Positions 17,671 to 26,640 of a stretch of 64,000 bases of DNA are shown in pieces; within the stretch, counting starts at the first letter, position 1; every line of letters starts with the position of its first letter. The notes below the pieces were generated by a model, which saw nothing but the letters and a program-made list of their open reading frames with translations, did no database searches and had not been told where the DNA came from. Source of the DNA: Leeia aquatica. Lineage in GTDB: Bacteria > Pseudomonadota > Gammaproteobacteria > Burkholderiales > Leeiaceae. The stretch is taken from positions 1,178,001 to 1,242,000 of the forward strand of contig NZ_JABAIM010000001.1 of the NCBI RefSeq assembly GCF_012641365.1, given 5' to 3'. Made by a program: the position numbers and the translations under genes.

Positions 17671-18231
17671 ATGAATGGGGAGCGCGCACCGTTTTTTGCG
17701 GTGTCTACCTACAAGCTGCTGTGCATGACGATAGGCAGCCTGGGCTTCTACATCCCCTTCTGGTTTTACATGCACTGGTCCCGCATTGAGGAACGCGAGC
17801 ATCGCTCGCTGCTGCCGCTGCTGCGCGCCATTTTTGCGATCCCGTTTGTCTACTTTCTGTTTCGGCGCTTTGCTGACGCTCAACGCGAACACCATGCGGG
17901 CGAGCCACTGGCGGCCGGGCTGTGGGCCATCGTCCTGATTGTGCTCAACCTGCTGGCCAGTACTCTGATGATGCAGGCCGGAGCCTGGCCACTGCTGGGC
18001 ATCCTGCTCTCCCTATTGGAAGTGGTACCCTTGCTGGTGGCCCAGGCCGCCATCAACCAGCACAATCAGCTGCTGGTACCGGGGCACGACCGCAACGACC
18101 GCCTGACACCGGCCAATCGCCTGGTCTTGCTCATCGGAGGAGTGTTCTGGCTAATGATGGCCTGGTCCCTGCTCAGCGGCCAGCTACCGGTCAGCTCACT
18201 CGGGCAAAGTGGCTTCGCTGGCCTGAAGTGA
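17671..18231 (+). CDS. Membrane protein of unknown function
   Basis: 186 aa. About four membrane segments: residues 12-33 (YKLLCMTIGSLGFYIPFWFY), 51-65 (IFAIPFVYFLF), 85-135 (one or two spans) and 150-170 (LVLLIGGVFWLMMAWSLL). An acidic/basic stretch (HWSRIEEREHRS) follows the first span. I do not recognise a characterised family. The start is 3 nt after folA, and the last 36 nt overlap the convergent PAP2 gene at 18196-18906. Confidence 0.7.
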   Translation: MNGERAPFFAVSTYKLLCMTIGSLGFYIPFWFYMHWSRIEEREHRSLLPLLRAIFAIPFVYFLFRRFADAQREHHAGEPLAAGLWAIVLIVLNLLASTLMMQAGAWPLLGILLSLLEVVPLLVAQAAINQHNQLLVPGHDRNDRLTPANRLVLLIGGVFWLMMAWSLLSGQLPVSSLGQSGFAGLK

Positions 18232-18906
18232 AACCGCCTTGCGCCCATAGCACAGGGCATGCAGCGCCACGATGACCGCCCAGCACACCCAGGCCGACCA
18301 CAGGTTGTGCGAAAGAAAATGCGCGCCACGTGCCACCTGGCTCCATCCCATCAGCAGGCCCAGCAACAGCGCGCCGCTCCATAACAGGGCAGCACGACGG
18401 CTTGAATGCTGCCGCCCCCAGAACCAGAACACCAAGAGCCCAAAGCCACCGGACGCATGGCCACCCGGGAAGCAGTGCCCGGGCTTGAGTCCCGCCGGCA
18501 AGCTTTGCCACAGCGGCAGATGAGGCAGGCTGCCGCCATACTCCAGCGTACCCCACGGGCAAGGCCGGTCGCTGATGGCTTTCAGCAGGCTGACCACCGT
18601 GGGGGCCAGCAGCATGCCCGCCACCAGAAACAGGTAAAAACGACGCTCACTCCCGCGGGTGCGCCACGCTTGCACACCCAGGCCAACGGCCAAGGTCAGC
18701 AGCGCGTACTTCACCCATTTGTGTACCACGGTTTCCAGAAACCAGGCATTCTGCAGCGGGAACGTCCGGCTGGCGGCATCGTAGAACGCATTGCTGATCC
18801 AGTAGTCCAGCCGGGTCAGCTCAAACAGCAGCAACAGCAGACAGGCGCTCGCCAGCAGCCATAGGCTCTGGCGACGATAAAAACCGACAGCGGGTTGGGT
18901 GATCAC
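18196..18906 (-). CDS. PAP2-family membrane phosphatase
   Basis: 236 aa, six predicted membrane spans. The three PAP2 motifs are present: KAISDRPCPW (about residues 109-118), PGGHASGG (about 145-152) and SQVARGAHFLSHN (about 188-200). Such enzymes remove phosphate from undecaprenyl pyrophosphate, phosphatidic acid or lipid A; the PCPW/GGHAS form is seen in lipid A and related phosphatases. Its ATG overlaps the stop of the upstream LTA-synthase-like gene by 4 nt (ATGA), so the two are coupled and likely work on the same envelope lipid. Confidence 0.87.
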   Translation of the reverse strand: MITQPAVGFYRRQSLWLLASACLLLLLFELTRLDYWISNAFYDAASRTFPLQNAWFLETVVHKWVKYALLTLAVGLGVQAWRTRGSERRFYLFLVAGMLLAPTVVSLLKAISDRPCPWGTLEYGGSLPHLPLWQSLPAGLKPGHCFPGGHASGGFGLLVFWFWGRQHSSRRAALLWSGALLLGLLMGWSQVARGAHFLSHNLWSAWVCWAVIVALHALCYGRKAVSLQASEATLPE

Positions 18907-20843
18907 GGTAACGGTGGCAGGCGCGAAGTCTTGTTTCGAAACAGGTAGGACGCCCCCTGATACCAGGCGATGGCGTCATCCCGCAGCGCTGGATCATCCG
19001 GCAAGCCTACTGCACTGCCATCACTGAAGTTGGGCAGCACGGTTTTGACCTGCTTGCGTGGCGACAGGATAGCCAGTTTGCCATCCTTGAGGTAACCAAT
19101 ATCCTGGTAGGTGGCGATGAAAATCCGCTCCCGGCCCGGCTCCAGCGTGGCGATATCGTAACCGAAGAAGTGGCTGGTGTAACTGAAATTCAGCAAGCCC
19201 AGCAGGGTCGGTGCCAGATCCACCTGCGCCATCAGGCGTGGCATCACGCCGGGCTGGATCACCTTGGGGGCATACACCATCAGCGGAATATGGTAGCGAT
19301 CCACTGGCAGATCGGTCTTGCCCGCGCTGGAAGCACAATGGTCGGCGGTGATCACAAACAAGGTGTTGTCGAACCAGGGCTTCTTCTGCGCCCGGCGAAT
19401 GAAGTCGCCAATCGCCCAGTCGGTGTATTTGACGCCACCTTCGCGGCTCTTGCTGTCCGGGGGAATGTCGATACGCCCGGCCGGGTAGGTGAAGGGCCGG
19501 TGGTTACTGGTGGTCATGATGTGGCTGAAGAAAGGCTTGCCACCGGCGACGCTCTGGTCCATCTGCCGCAGCGCCAGGGTGAACAGGTCTTCGTCAGCCA
19601 CCCCCCACACATTCTCAAAGTGAACGTCTTTGTCGCTCAGCGCAGTACGGTCCACCACCCGGTAGCTGTTGCTGCCAAAGAAGTGGTTCATATTGTCGAA
19701 GTAGCCATAGCCACCGTAAAGAAACTGACTGTCGTATCCCTTGCTGCGGAACACGTAACCCAGCGAGAACAGGTTTTCGTTATCCGGACGGCGAACAATG
19801 CTCTGGCCGGGGGTGGGTGGCAGCGCCAGCGACAAGGCTTCCAGACCACGCACGGTACGGGTACCAGACGCATAGAGGTTGGTATACATCAGGCTTTGCT
19901 TGGCCAGGGCATCCAGCTGCGGCGTAATGCCTTGCGTGTTGCCAAAGCTGGCCATGAAATCGGCGGACAAGCTCTCCACCGAGATCAACACCACATTCAT
20001 CCGCTTTTCCGGACCGGGGTAGCGAACGGTACGCGCCAGCTGACGGGGATCTTCGCTGATGAAGGTGGATTCCGGGGTCTTCAGCAGGGTGCGCAGACGG
20101 CGCAGCACTTTTTCATCCGGCTCGCTGGCGTAGAAGGTGGCGTAATCCAGCTCATTATTGCGGTTGGCGGCAAAGAATTCATAAATGCCATTGCCAGACA
20201 ACTGGTTGACCACGGTGTTGCTGCTCAAGTCTTTCTGCTTGTAATCCACCAGCCAGTAGGACAACACGGGTAACAGCAGCAGGAGCGCCGCCACACCCGT
20301 GCGGGCTTGCCAGCGGCTGGCTTGCTGCCAGGATGGCCGTAGTGCCGGGCGGCACAGCCAGATCAGCACCAGCGCCACCAGCAGCAGGCCGGACAGGATG
20401 GCGCCGACTGGATAAGATTCCTGGATATTGCGGACCACTTCCTGTGTATACAGCAGATAATCCACAGCGATGAAGTTGAACCGGGAGCCAAACTCGCCCC
20501 AGAACACCCACTCACCGGCTGCGGTGAACAACAGCAGGAACACCAGCCCGACAAAGCTGAGCTGCAGCCACCAGGTCTGAATGCGATGGCGATACCAGCG
20601 GTCCGGCATCAGCCACAGGTAGACCACCAGCGGAATCATGAAGTAACTGAGCGCCACCAGATCGAAAAACAGGCCTACCCCGAACACCCGCAGCAAGTTG
20701 AGCGGGCTCCAGTCCATATTGGCATGCGCCAGCACCAGCAGCGCAATGCGGGTCAGCAGGGACAAGCCCAGCAATAGCGCCGCCAGCACCACCAACGGGC
20801 CAAACCGGTTCGCCAGCAGGCGTGATTGCTTCTCTTTCAACAT
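18903..20843 (-). CDS. LTA synthase/phosphoglycerol transferase-like sulfatase-fold membrane protein
   Basis: 646 aa from ATG 20843 (AGGAC upstream). An N-terminal block of five membrane spans (about residues 10-220) is followed by a periplasmic alkaline-phosphatase/sulfatase-fold domain (about 280-600): VVLISVESLSADF, the nucleophile region SGTRTVRGLE with Thr328/Thr330, YGGYGYFDNMNHFFG, metal ligands in ITADHCAS, and PLMVYAP. The family transfers phosphoglycerol or phosphoethanolamine head groups from phospholipids to glycolipids or glucans. In a Gram-negative the acceptor could be periplasmic glucan or lipid A. It is coupled to the PAP2 gene, which suggests a two-step lipid modification. 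Confidence 0.85.
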   Translation of the reverse strand: MLKEKQSRLLANRFGPLVVLAALLLGLSLLTRIALLVLAHANMDWSPLNLLRVFGVGLFFDLVALSYFMIPLVVYLWLMPDRWYRHRIQTWWLQLSFVGLVFLLLFTAAGEWVFWGEFGSRFNFIAVDYLLYTQEVVRNIQESYPVGAILSGLLLVALVLIWLCRPALRPSWQQASRWQARTGVAALLLLLPVLSYWLVDYKQKDLSSNTVVNQLSGNGIYEFFAANRNNELDYATFYASEPDEKVLRRLRTLLKTPESTFISEDPRQLARTVRYPGPEKRMNVVLISVESLSADFMASFGNTQGITPQLDALAKQSLMYTNLYASGTRTVRGLEALSLALPPTPGQSIVRRPDNENLFSLGYVFRSKGYDSQFLYGGYGYFDNMNHFFGSNSYRVVDRTALSDKDVHFENVWGVADEDLFTLALRQMDQSVAGGKPFFSHIMTTSNHRPFTYPAGRIDIPPDSKSREGGVKYTDWAIGDFIRRAQKKPWFDNTLFVITADHCASSAGKTDLPVDRYHIPLMVYAPKVIQPGVMPRLMAQVDLAPTLLGLLNFSYTSHFFGYDIATLEPGRERIFIATYQDIGYLKDGKLAILSPRKQVKTVLPNFSDGSAVGLPDDPALRDDAIAWYQGASYLFRNKTSRLPPLP

Positions 20844-21118
20844 TATCAGGTCCTGTATCCGCCACCGTTCCCGGAGGGCCGGTCGCATCTTACGCCAACA
20901 GCTGGAGACTGTCTTGTTTAACGATATCAGTCTGGTGCGTATCCACTTTGACGCCCCCAGCTGCACGGGGTTCACGCCATCATGCCTGCGCGAGAGTGCA
21001 CACCATAGCGAGAGTCGCTTATCCTGACCTTAAGCCGCAGCCCGACAGCAGGATCGACCAGCGGCCTCTCTTGGGCGAGCTGTGCCACAATACTTGGCAA
21101 GAACGGTAGCGGGGAGTC

Positions 21119-21520
21119 ATGATGGCGGGATACAGCGGCAAACCTCTGATCGGCAAGCTGGGGCTAAAGGAAGGTCAGCAGATGGCCTTGCACCATGCGC
21201 CGGAATGCTTTGTTAACCTGCTGGCACCCTTTCCCGCTGCCGCTACACTGTACCCGCAGCGTCAGGCAGGGTGCGACCTGTTACTGGCTTTTTATATCCG
21301 CCAGGCGGATTTAAGCAGAGACTTTCCGGACCTGCTGACCGACCTGAGCCCTGGCGGCATGCTGTGGATTGCCTGGCCGAAGAAGGCCTCCGGTGTCGCC
21401 ACCGACATTCGGGAAGATGGCGTACGGGCGGCCGGACTCCCGCACGGCTGGGTGGATGTCAAGGTTTGTGCCATTGACGAGACCTGGTCCGGCCTCAAGT
21501 TCCTACGCCGCAAGACCTGA
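21119..21520 (+). CDS. DUF3052 family protein
   Basis: 133 aa, ATG 21119 or 21122 (GGGGAG upstream). Sequence GYSGKPLIGKLGLKEGQ at the N terminus, LSPGGMLWIAWPKKASG in the middle and ICAIDETWSGLKF-like VCAIDETWSGLKFLRRK at the end are characteristic of DUF3052 proteins, whose function is unknown. No signal peptide or membrane span. The last 18 nt overlap the convergent membrane-protein gene at 21503. The upstream 275-nt spacer (20844-21118) shows no motif I can support. Confidence 0.8.
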   Translation: MMAGYSGKPLIGKLGLKEGQQMALHHAPECFVNLLAPFPAAATLYPQRQAGCDLLLAFYIRQADLSRDFPDLLTDLSPGGMLWIAWPKKASGVATDIREDGVRAAGLPHGWVDVKVCAIDETWSGLKFLRRKT

Positions 21521-21931
21521 CGGGGCGCTTTTCAACACCTGATGGCGTGTGCCCTGCAACCAGCCATAACCCAGCAGCAGCACCGGCAGGAACAATATCC
21601 ATTGCGGCATCAGCCACAACCCCGCCCAACCGGCCTGTCGCAAGGCAATCACCCAGAATACCAGGGTACCGGCAGCCCACCAGGCCAGCACCACTTGCAC
21701 CCGGCCCCGCCGCTGCGGGTCGGCGGGGTGCCGGAGGCCAGACCACAATACCCAGGCGGAGGCCAGCAACATCACGCTCACCAGATGCCAGCAGGCATAG
21801 AGTATCAGTTGCAATTCCTGCGGCATGGGCACCTTCAGGAACGGGGTGACCACGTCCATACCACCGCCAACCAGATGCAGCCCGGCGGTAAAGGTTGCCA
21901 TACTGGCGGCTGCCATACCCATCCACTTCAT
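21503..21931 (-). CDS. Small four-span membrane protein coupled to a TetR regulator
   Basis: 142 aa from ATG 21931 (AAGGAG upstream). Four membrane segments: about 5-25, 43-65, 77-99 and 107-127. Features are AGLHLVGGGMDVVTPFL near the N terminus and YACWHLVSVMLLASAW in the second span. Its start overlaps the stop of the TetR gene by 4 nt (ATGA), so it is the likely regulated target of that repressor. No characterised family is recognised, although the fold resembles small DoxX-like or similar integral proteins. Confidence 0.72.
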   Translation of the reverse strand: MKWMGMAAASMATFTAGLHLVGGGMDVVTPFLKVPMPQELQLILYACWHLVSVMLLASAWVLWSGLRHPADPQRRGRVQVVLAWWAAGTLVFWVIALRQAGWAGLWLMPQWILFLPVLLLGYGWLQGTRHQVLKSAPSGLAA

Positions 21932-22560
21932 GATGTACTCCTTGAGGACAATAATCCGTTCAGCAGCAGGTCGATCATCTGACCGATACGCGCCTCGACC
22001 GCCTGCCAGGTCACCCAATCATCGTGACGCAGCGCCAACTCAAGTGACACCACGCCATGTATCCCCGCCCACAGGCTTTGCGTCGCCAGCTCCAGTGCCG
22101 GGGTGGCGTCGGCCGGGATGCCCTGGGCTTCTGCCAGCGCCAACCGCAAGGCGGCGTAGCCATCACGCCCCGGATTGTCCTTGCGCTCGGCAAACTGCTG
22201 CGAGGGTACGGGTAAGGGATGCATGAACATCAACTGATAGGCATGCGGATGATGCAGCCCGAAGCGGGCATAAACCCACAGCATCTCGCGCAGGCGCGCT
22301 ACCGGGTCCGCCATCGGCAGCAAATCGGCCATCTCGGCAGACAGCGCGCTGAAATCGTCCAGCACCAGCCGGTACAGCAGCGCATCCTTGTCGGCAAAGT
22401 AGCTGTACACCGTGGCCGGGGCGTAACCAATCGCGGCCGCCAGTTTGCGCAGTGTCATGCCCTCCACCCCGTGTTCGACCAGCAACTGCCGGGCCGCCTG
22501 CATGATGGTGTGTTCCAGTGCCGTACGTTCAGCCGCACGGCGTTGTTGGCTCAGGCTCAT
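21928..22560 (-). CDS. TetR/AcrR family repressor
   Basis: 210 aa from ATG 22560; longer open frames upstream run through the operator and are not coding. N-terminal helix-turn-helix at about residues 12-60 (IMQAARQLLVEHGVEGMTLRKLAAAIGYAPATVYSYF, here read in pieces: GVEGMTLRKLA, GYAPATVYSYF, KDALL). The C-terminal half is a ligand-binding helical domain with ELATQSLWAGIHGVVSLEL, typical of the TetR_C_33-like group. It probably represses itself and the membrane-protein gene through the inverted repeat at 22575-22607. The inducer is unknown. Confidence 0.9.
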   Translation of the reverse strand: MSLSQQRRAAERTALEHTIMQAARQLLVEHGVEGMTLRKLAAAIGYAPATVYSYFADKDALLYRLVLDDFSALSAEMADLLPMADPVARLREMLWVYARFGLHHPHAYQLMFMHPLPVPSQQFAERKDNPGRDGYAALRLALAEAQGIPADATPALELATQSLWAGIHGVVSLELALRHDDWVTWQAVEARIGQMIDLLLNGLLSSRSTS

Positions 22561-22574
22561 GGAATCTTCAATAA

Positions 22575-22607
22575 TTGAACAATGTTCAAACAATAAACAT
22601 TGTTCAA
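22575..22607. promoter_or_regulatory. TetR operator (11-11-11 inverted repeat)
   Basis: TTGAACAATGT (22575-22585) and ACATTGTTCAA (22597-22607) are perfect inverted repeats separated by 11 nt. Each arm also contains the 11-bp palindrome GAACAATGTTC or most of it, so two dimers may bind. The site lies 15 nt upstream of the TetR start codon and 69 nt upstream of mnmC on the other strand. Confidence 0.8.
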
Positions 22608-22675
22608 ACAAAAGACAAGGCTCGCCACTACCCTGCAACAGGGCTATCATCCCAAACCCTGCCGGGAAAGCCCCC

Positions 22676-24646
22676 ATGAGTCGACCCCCACTTGAATGGC
22701 ACGACGGCCAGCCCTATTCCAGCCAGTATGGCGACGTGTACTTCTCACGTGACAGCGGGCTGGACGAGACACGCCATGTGTTCCTGCAACATAACCAGTT
22801 AGCGGAGCGCTGGTCGCACCTGCCCTCAGGCGCTCACTTCGTGATCGGTGAAACCGGCTTTGGTACCGGCCTTAACCTGCTGGCGGCGTGGCAACTATGG
22901 CGGCAAGTCGCTCCGACTGATGCCCATCTGCACTTTGTCAGCGGCGAAGCGTGGCCGCTCAGCCTGGCGGAACTACAGCAGGCGCATGCGGCCTGGCCCG
23001 AGCTGGCCGAACTGGCAGCCACCTTGCACGCGGTGTGGCATGACCTCGCTCCCGGCTTCCACCGCCTGCATCTGGATGCCCACGTCAGCCTCACCCTGCT
23101 GATCGGCGACATCAACCAGACTTTGCCGGAGCTGGAAGCGCAAGTGGATGCCTGGTTTCTGGACGGCTTCTCCCCCGCACGTAACCCGGAGATGTGGAAC
23201 CCGGCCCTCTATGCCCAGCTGGCCCGGCTGGCCGCGCCAGCGTGCACGCTGGCCACCTTTACCAGCGCGGGGCATGTCCGCCGGGGTTTGCAGGAGGCGG
23301 GCTTTGAAGTGGCACGGGCGCCGGGGCATGGCCGCAAGCGCGAGATGCTGGCCGGGCAGCGGCTGCAGCCCGGCAGCCAGCATGCCTTGCAGCACTATCG
23401 ACCGGTATCCGGCACGCCCCGCGAGGCCATTGTGCTGGGTGGCGGCATGGCAGGCTGTGCGGCGGCCTGGAGCCTGGCGCGGCGCGGCTGGAGGGTGACC
23501 CTGCTGGAGCAGCACCCAGGCCTGGCGCAGGAAGCCTCCGGCAATGCCGCTGGCGTGCTGTATGCGCGACTGGCCCCCAAGATGGGGCCGCTGGCTCAGC
23601 TCATCCTGGCTGGGCTACAGTACAGCCAGCGCATCATGGCCCCCCTGCTGGGCTGGGATGGTGAGCGTGCCAGCCGCTGCGGTGTGCTGCAGCTGGCGTT
23701 TGATGTCGACGAAGCCGAGCGCATACAACAACTGGCAGCGCTGGACCTACCCACATCACTACTACAGCCCGTAGATGCCGCCACCGCCAGCACACTAGCC
23801 GGGGTGAGCATGTCACAAGGCGGGCTGTTTTTCCCGCAAGCCGGCTGGGTACATCCGCCTGCGCTGTGTCAGGCACTGACCACGCATCCGCTGATCAGCG
23901 TGCACTGCAGCCAGAGCATTACGCAGTTGCAACAACATGAGCAAGGCTGGCAGGTACACTCCGCCAGTGGCGAGCAGTGGCAGGCACCGGTATTGGTGCT
24001 GGCCAATGCCCACCACGCCCGGCAGTGGCAACCCTGCTTGCCGATCCGCACCCTGAAAGGGCAGGTCAGCTACCTGCCCGCGACCGTGGCCAGCCAGTCA
24101 CTGCGTACCGTGGTGTGCGCCGAAGGCTATGTGGCACCGGCACGGCAAGGCCTGCATGCGCTAGGCGCCACCTTTGAGCCACATGCCAGCGATACCGCCG
24201 TCACCCACGCCGGACATCTGGATAATCTGCATACCCTGCGGCAACTGCACCCCGGCCTGCATGCGGCGCTGGATGGCCCGGGCTGGCAAGCGCGACTGGC
24301 GGGCGGGCAAAATCTAGCGGGGCTGGGTGGGCGCGCGGCGTTCCGCGCCGTGTGCCCGGACTACAGCCCACTGATTGGCCCGCTGGCGGATCTGGATGCC
24401 GTCATCACGCCACGTCGGCTGGGGCAACCCTTGCTGCAACCCGGCGAAGCCGCCCTGCCTGCCTTGCCTGGCCTGTTTGCCACGCTGGCGCACGGCACCC
24501 GTGGCCTGATCACCGCCCCGCTGGCCGGTGAAGTGCTGGCGGCATATCTGAATCACGAACCGTCACCGCTGCCGCGCGCGCAACGGTTAACAGTGCACCC
24601 GGCCCGCTTCCCGATTCCACCGCAACCGATCCGCAAGAAAGGATAG
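22676..24646 (+). CDS. mnmC: Bifunctional tRNA 5-methylaminomethyl-2-thiouridine biosynthesis protein
   Basis: 656 aa from ATG 22676. The N-terminal methyltransferase (about residues 1-240) has the SAM motif GETGFGTGLNLLAAW (about 58-72) and DGFSPARNPEMW (about 163). The C-terminal FAD-dependent oxidoreductase (about 250-630) begins VLGGGMAGCAAAWSLARRG and has EASGNAAGVLYARL and HGTRGLITAPL. It removes the carboxymethyl group from cmnm5U34 and then methylates it to mnm5U. The partner modification, 2-thiolation, is made by MnmA encoded at 54487-55560. Length matches the family (about 650-670). Confidence 0.94.
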   Translation: MSRPPLEWHDGQPYSSQYGDVYFSRDSGLDETRHVFLQHNQLAERWSHLPSGAHFVIGETGFGTGLNLLAAWQLWRQVAPTDAHLHFVSGEAWPLSLAELQQAHAAWPELAELAATLHAVWHDLAPGFHRLHLDAHVSLTLLIGDINQTLPELEAQVDAWFLDGFSPARNPEMWNPALYAQLARLAAPACTLATFTSAGHVRRGLQEAGFEVARAPGHGRKREMLAGQRLQPGSQHALQHYRPVSGTPREAIVLGGGMAGCAAAWSLARRGWRVTLLEQHPGLAQEASGNAAGVLYARLAPKMGPLAQLILAGLQYSQRIMAPLLGWDGERASRCGVLQLAFDVDEAERIQQLAALDLPTSLLQPVDAATASTLAGVSMSQGGLFFPQAGWVHPPALCQALTTHPLISVHCSQSITQLQQHEQGWQVHSASGEQWQAPVLVLANAHHARQWQPCLPIRTLKGQVSYLPATVASQSLRTVVCAEGYVAPARQGLHALGATFEPHASDTAVTHAGHLDNLHTLRQLHPGLHAALDGPGWQARLAGGQNLAGLGGRAAFRAVCPDYSPLIGPLADLDAVITPRRLGQPLLQPGEAALPALPGLFATLAHGTRGLITAPLAGEVLAAYLNHEPSPLPRAQRLTVHPARFPIPPQPIRKKG

Positions 24647-24649
24647 CTC

Positions 24650-25225
24650 ATGCCCTCCCCTGACCACCCGGAATTGCATGGCAGCCGGATCAGCTTGCGT
24701 ATTCCGAGGCCGAGTGATGCCGCAGCGGTGCTGGACTATTACCAACGCAACGCTGACTTTTTTCGTCGCTTTGATCCCCCATACCCGGAGGGTTTTTATA
24801 CCCTGGCTTGGCACCAGCAGCGCATCGAGAAGGCCAACAAGGATGTGGCGGAGGATCGGGAATACCGCTTTGTACTGTTCAAGCCGGAACAGCCAGACCA
24901 CATTATCGGCAATGCCAATCTGAGCGCCATCCAGCGCGGCCCTTTTCAGGCCTGTAACCTCGGCTACGGGCTGGATGAACAGGCCCAGGGGCAAGGGGTA
25001 ATGACCGAGGCTTTGCGTCTGCTGATTGATCATGCGTTCAACGCACTAAAGCTGCACCGCATTCAGGCCAACCACTTGCCGGACAATCTGCGCAGTGCCG
25101 GTGTGCTGCAACGACTGGGATTTGTACGCGAAGGCTATGCCCCGGCCTACCTGTATATCAACGGGGCCTGGCGTGACCACGTGCTGAATGCGCTGAGCAA
25201 TCCGCACGGGCCGGAGATGGGCTAG
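24650..25225 (+). CDS. GNAT acetyltransferase, RimJ/RimL type
   Basis: 191 aa, starting 4 nt after mnmC and probably co-transcribed. GNAT core: SLRIPRPSDAAAVLDYY (strand/helix 1), IIGNANLSAI, acetyl-CoA loop YGLDEQAQGQGVMTEAL (about 104-120) and HRIQANHLPDNLRSAGVLQRLGF-type motif (HRIQANHLP, NLRSAGVLQRLGF). This subfamily acetylates ribosomal-protein N termini (RimJ for S5), but closely similar proteins have other substrates, so RimJ is a likely but not certain call. Confidence 0.82.
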   Translation: MPSPDHPELHGSRISLRIPRPSDAAAVLDYYQRNADFFRRFDPPYPEGFYTLAWHQQRIEKANKDVAEDREYRFVLFKPEQPDHIIGNANLSAIQRGPFQACNLGYGLDEQAQGQGVMTEALRLLIDHAFNALKLHRIQANHLPDNLRSAGVLQRLGFVREGYAPAYLYINGAWRDHVLNALSNPHGPEMG

Positions 25226-25233
25226 ACAGAACA

Positions 25234-25261
25234 CCGGCAGCACCCGCACGGGCGCTGCCGG
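25234..25261. terminator. Bidirectional hairpin between the GNAT gene and metY
   Basis: CCGGCAGC-A-CCCG (25234-25246) pairs with CGGG-C-GCTGCCGG (25249-25261) with one A/C mismatch. It lies between two convergent genes, 9 nt from each stop. There is no long T tract on either side. Confidence 0.55.
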
Positions 25262-25269
25262 GCAGAACA

Positions 25270-26541
25270 TCAGGCTGCAGCCAGCGCCTGATCGAGGTCG
25301 GCCAGAATGTCGTCGATGTGCTCGATGCCGATCGACAGGCGCACCATGTCTTCGCTGACGCCCGCCTTCTTCAGTTCGTCCGGGTTCAGCTGGCGGTGAG
25401 TGGTGGAGGCCGGATGGCACGCCAGCGACTTGGCATCGCCAATATTCACCAGGCGGGTGATCAGCTGCAGCGCATCTTGGAAGCGGCCACCCGCCTCGCG
25501 CCCACCTTTCACGCCAAAGGTCAGCAGACCGGAAGCACGGCCACCGAAGTACTTGTCCACCAAGCCGCGCGACTCATGTCCGGCCAGCCCGGCGTAGTTG
25601 ACCCACTCCACCTTGGCATGACCTTGCAGGAATTCGGCCACCTTGGTGGCGTTTTCAACATGGCGGTCCATGCGCAGGGCCAGGGTTTCAATACCTTGCA
25701 GAATGAGGAAGCTGTTGAACGGCGAAATGGCCGCACCCATATTGCGCAGCGGCACCACCCGGGCGCGGGCAATATAAGCCGCCGCGCCCAGCGCTTCGGT
25801 GTACACCACGCCGTGATAGGACACATCCGGTTCGTTCAGGCGGCGGAAGCGGGCCTTGTGTTCCGCCCAAGGGAACTTGCCGCTATCCACAATTGCGCCG
25901 CCAATGCTGGTGCCATGACCGCCCAGGTATTTGGTCAGCGAATGCACCACGATGTCGGCACCGTGCTCGAATGGCCGGGTCAGGTACGGCGTGGGCACCG
26001 TATTGTCCACGATCAGTGGCAAACCATTGGCGTGCGCCACCTGCGCAAAGGCACCAAAGTCCACCACATTGCCCAGCGGATTGCCGATCGACTCCACATA
26101 CACTGCCTTGGTGCGCTCATCCACCAGCGCAGCAACCTGGCCCGGCTCGCGGTAATCGACAAAGCGTACCTCAATGCCATACTGCGGCAGGGTGTGGGCA
26201 AACAGGTTGTACGTCCCACCGTACAGGGTGCTGGTAGCAATAATGTTGTCGCCCGCTTCCGCAATGGTCTGGATCGCGTAGGTGATGGCCGCCTGCCCGG
26301 AAGCCAGCGCCAGCGCGCCGATGCCTCCCTCCAGCTCAGCCAGCCGCTGCTCCAGCACCGAGGTGGTCGGGTTCATGATGCGGGTGTAGATATTGCCCTG
26401 CACCTTGAGGTCGAACAGGTCTGCCCCGTGCTGGGTGCTGTCGAAGGCGTAGCTGGTGGTCTGGTAGATCGGTACGGCCACCGCGCGGGTGGTGGGATCG
26501 GGGCTGTAGCCACCGTGCACGGCCAGGGTTTCGAACTTCAT
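25270..26541 (-). CDS. metY: O-acetylhomoserine sulfhydrylase/aminocarboxypropyltransferase
   Basis: 423 aa from ATG 26541, giving the family N terminus [12 protein letters not shown]. It is a PLP enzyme of the Cys/Met metabolism family that makes homocysteine from O-acetylhomoserine and sulfide. PLP lysine K204 in [16 protein letters not shown], active-site YTRIMNPTT (about 52-60), [10 protein letters not shown] and [10 protein letters not shown] are present. With MetE and MetR it covers the last steps to methionine. The upstream 240 nt contain no recognisable SAM riboswitch; the structured element at 26641-26757 lies 100 nt upstream. Confidence 0.93.
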   Translation of the reverse strand: MKFETLAVHGGYSPDPTTRAVAVPIYQTTSYAFDSTQHGADLFDLKVQGNIYTRIMNPTTSVLEQRLAELEGGIGALALASGQAAITYAIQTIAEAGDNIIATSTLYGGTYNLFAHTLPQYGIEVRFVDYREPGQVAALVDERTKAVYVESIGNPLGNVVDFGAFAQVAHANGLPLIVDNTVPTPYLTRPFEHGADIVVHSLTKYLGGHGTSIGGAIVDSGKFPWAEHKARFRRLNEPDVSYHGVVYTEALGAAAYIARARVVPLRNMGAAISPFNSFLILQGIETLALRMDRHVENATKVAEFLQGHAKVEWVNYAGLAGHESRGLVDKYFGGRASGLLTFGVKGGREAGGRFQDALQLITRLVNIGDAKSLACHPASTTHRQLNPDELKKAGVSEDMVRLSIGIEHIDDILADLDQALAAA

Positions 26542-26640
26542 GCGCACCTCTTTGCAATCGGGTTGGGAAGACAATCAGCACAATCTAGCACAGTGCCACC
26601 TCACCCCAAAGCAGGAAGATTCACTTGGTTATTCCGCAAT

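Noticed and set aside
20844-21118. Possible small gene or RNA in the 275-nt spacer before the DUF3052 gene
   Set aside because: Short frames there have no ribosome-binding sites, and no hairpin or promoter pair stood out.
26542-26640. Possible SAM or SAH riboswitch in front of metY
   Set aside because: I looked for SAM-I, SAM-II and SAH conserved cores in the leader and found none. The structured element further upstream also does not match their layout as far as I can judge by eye.
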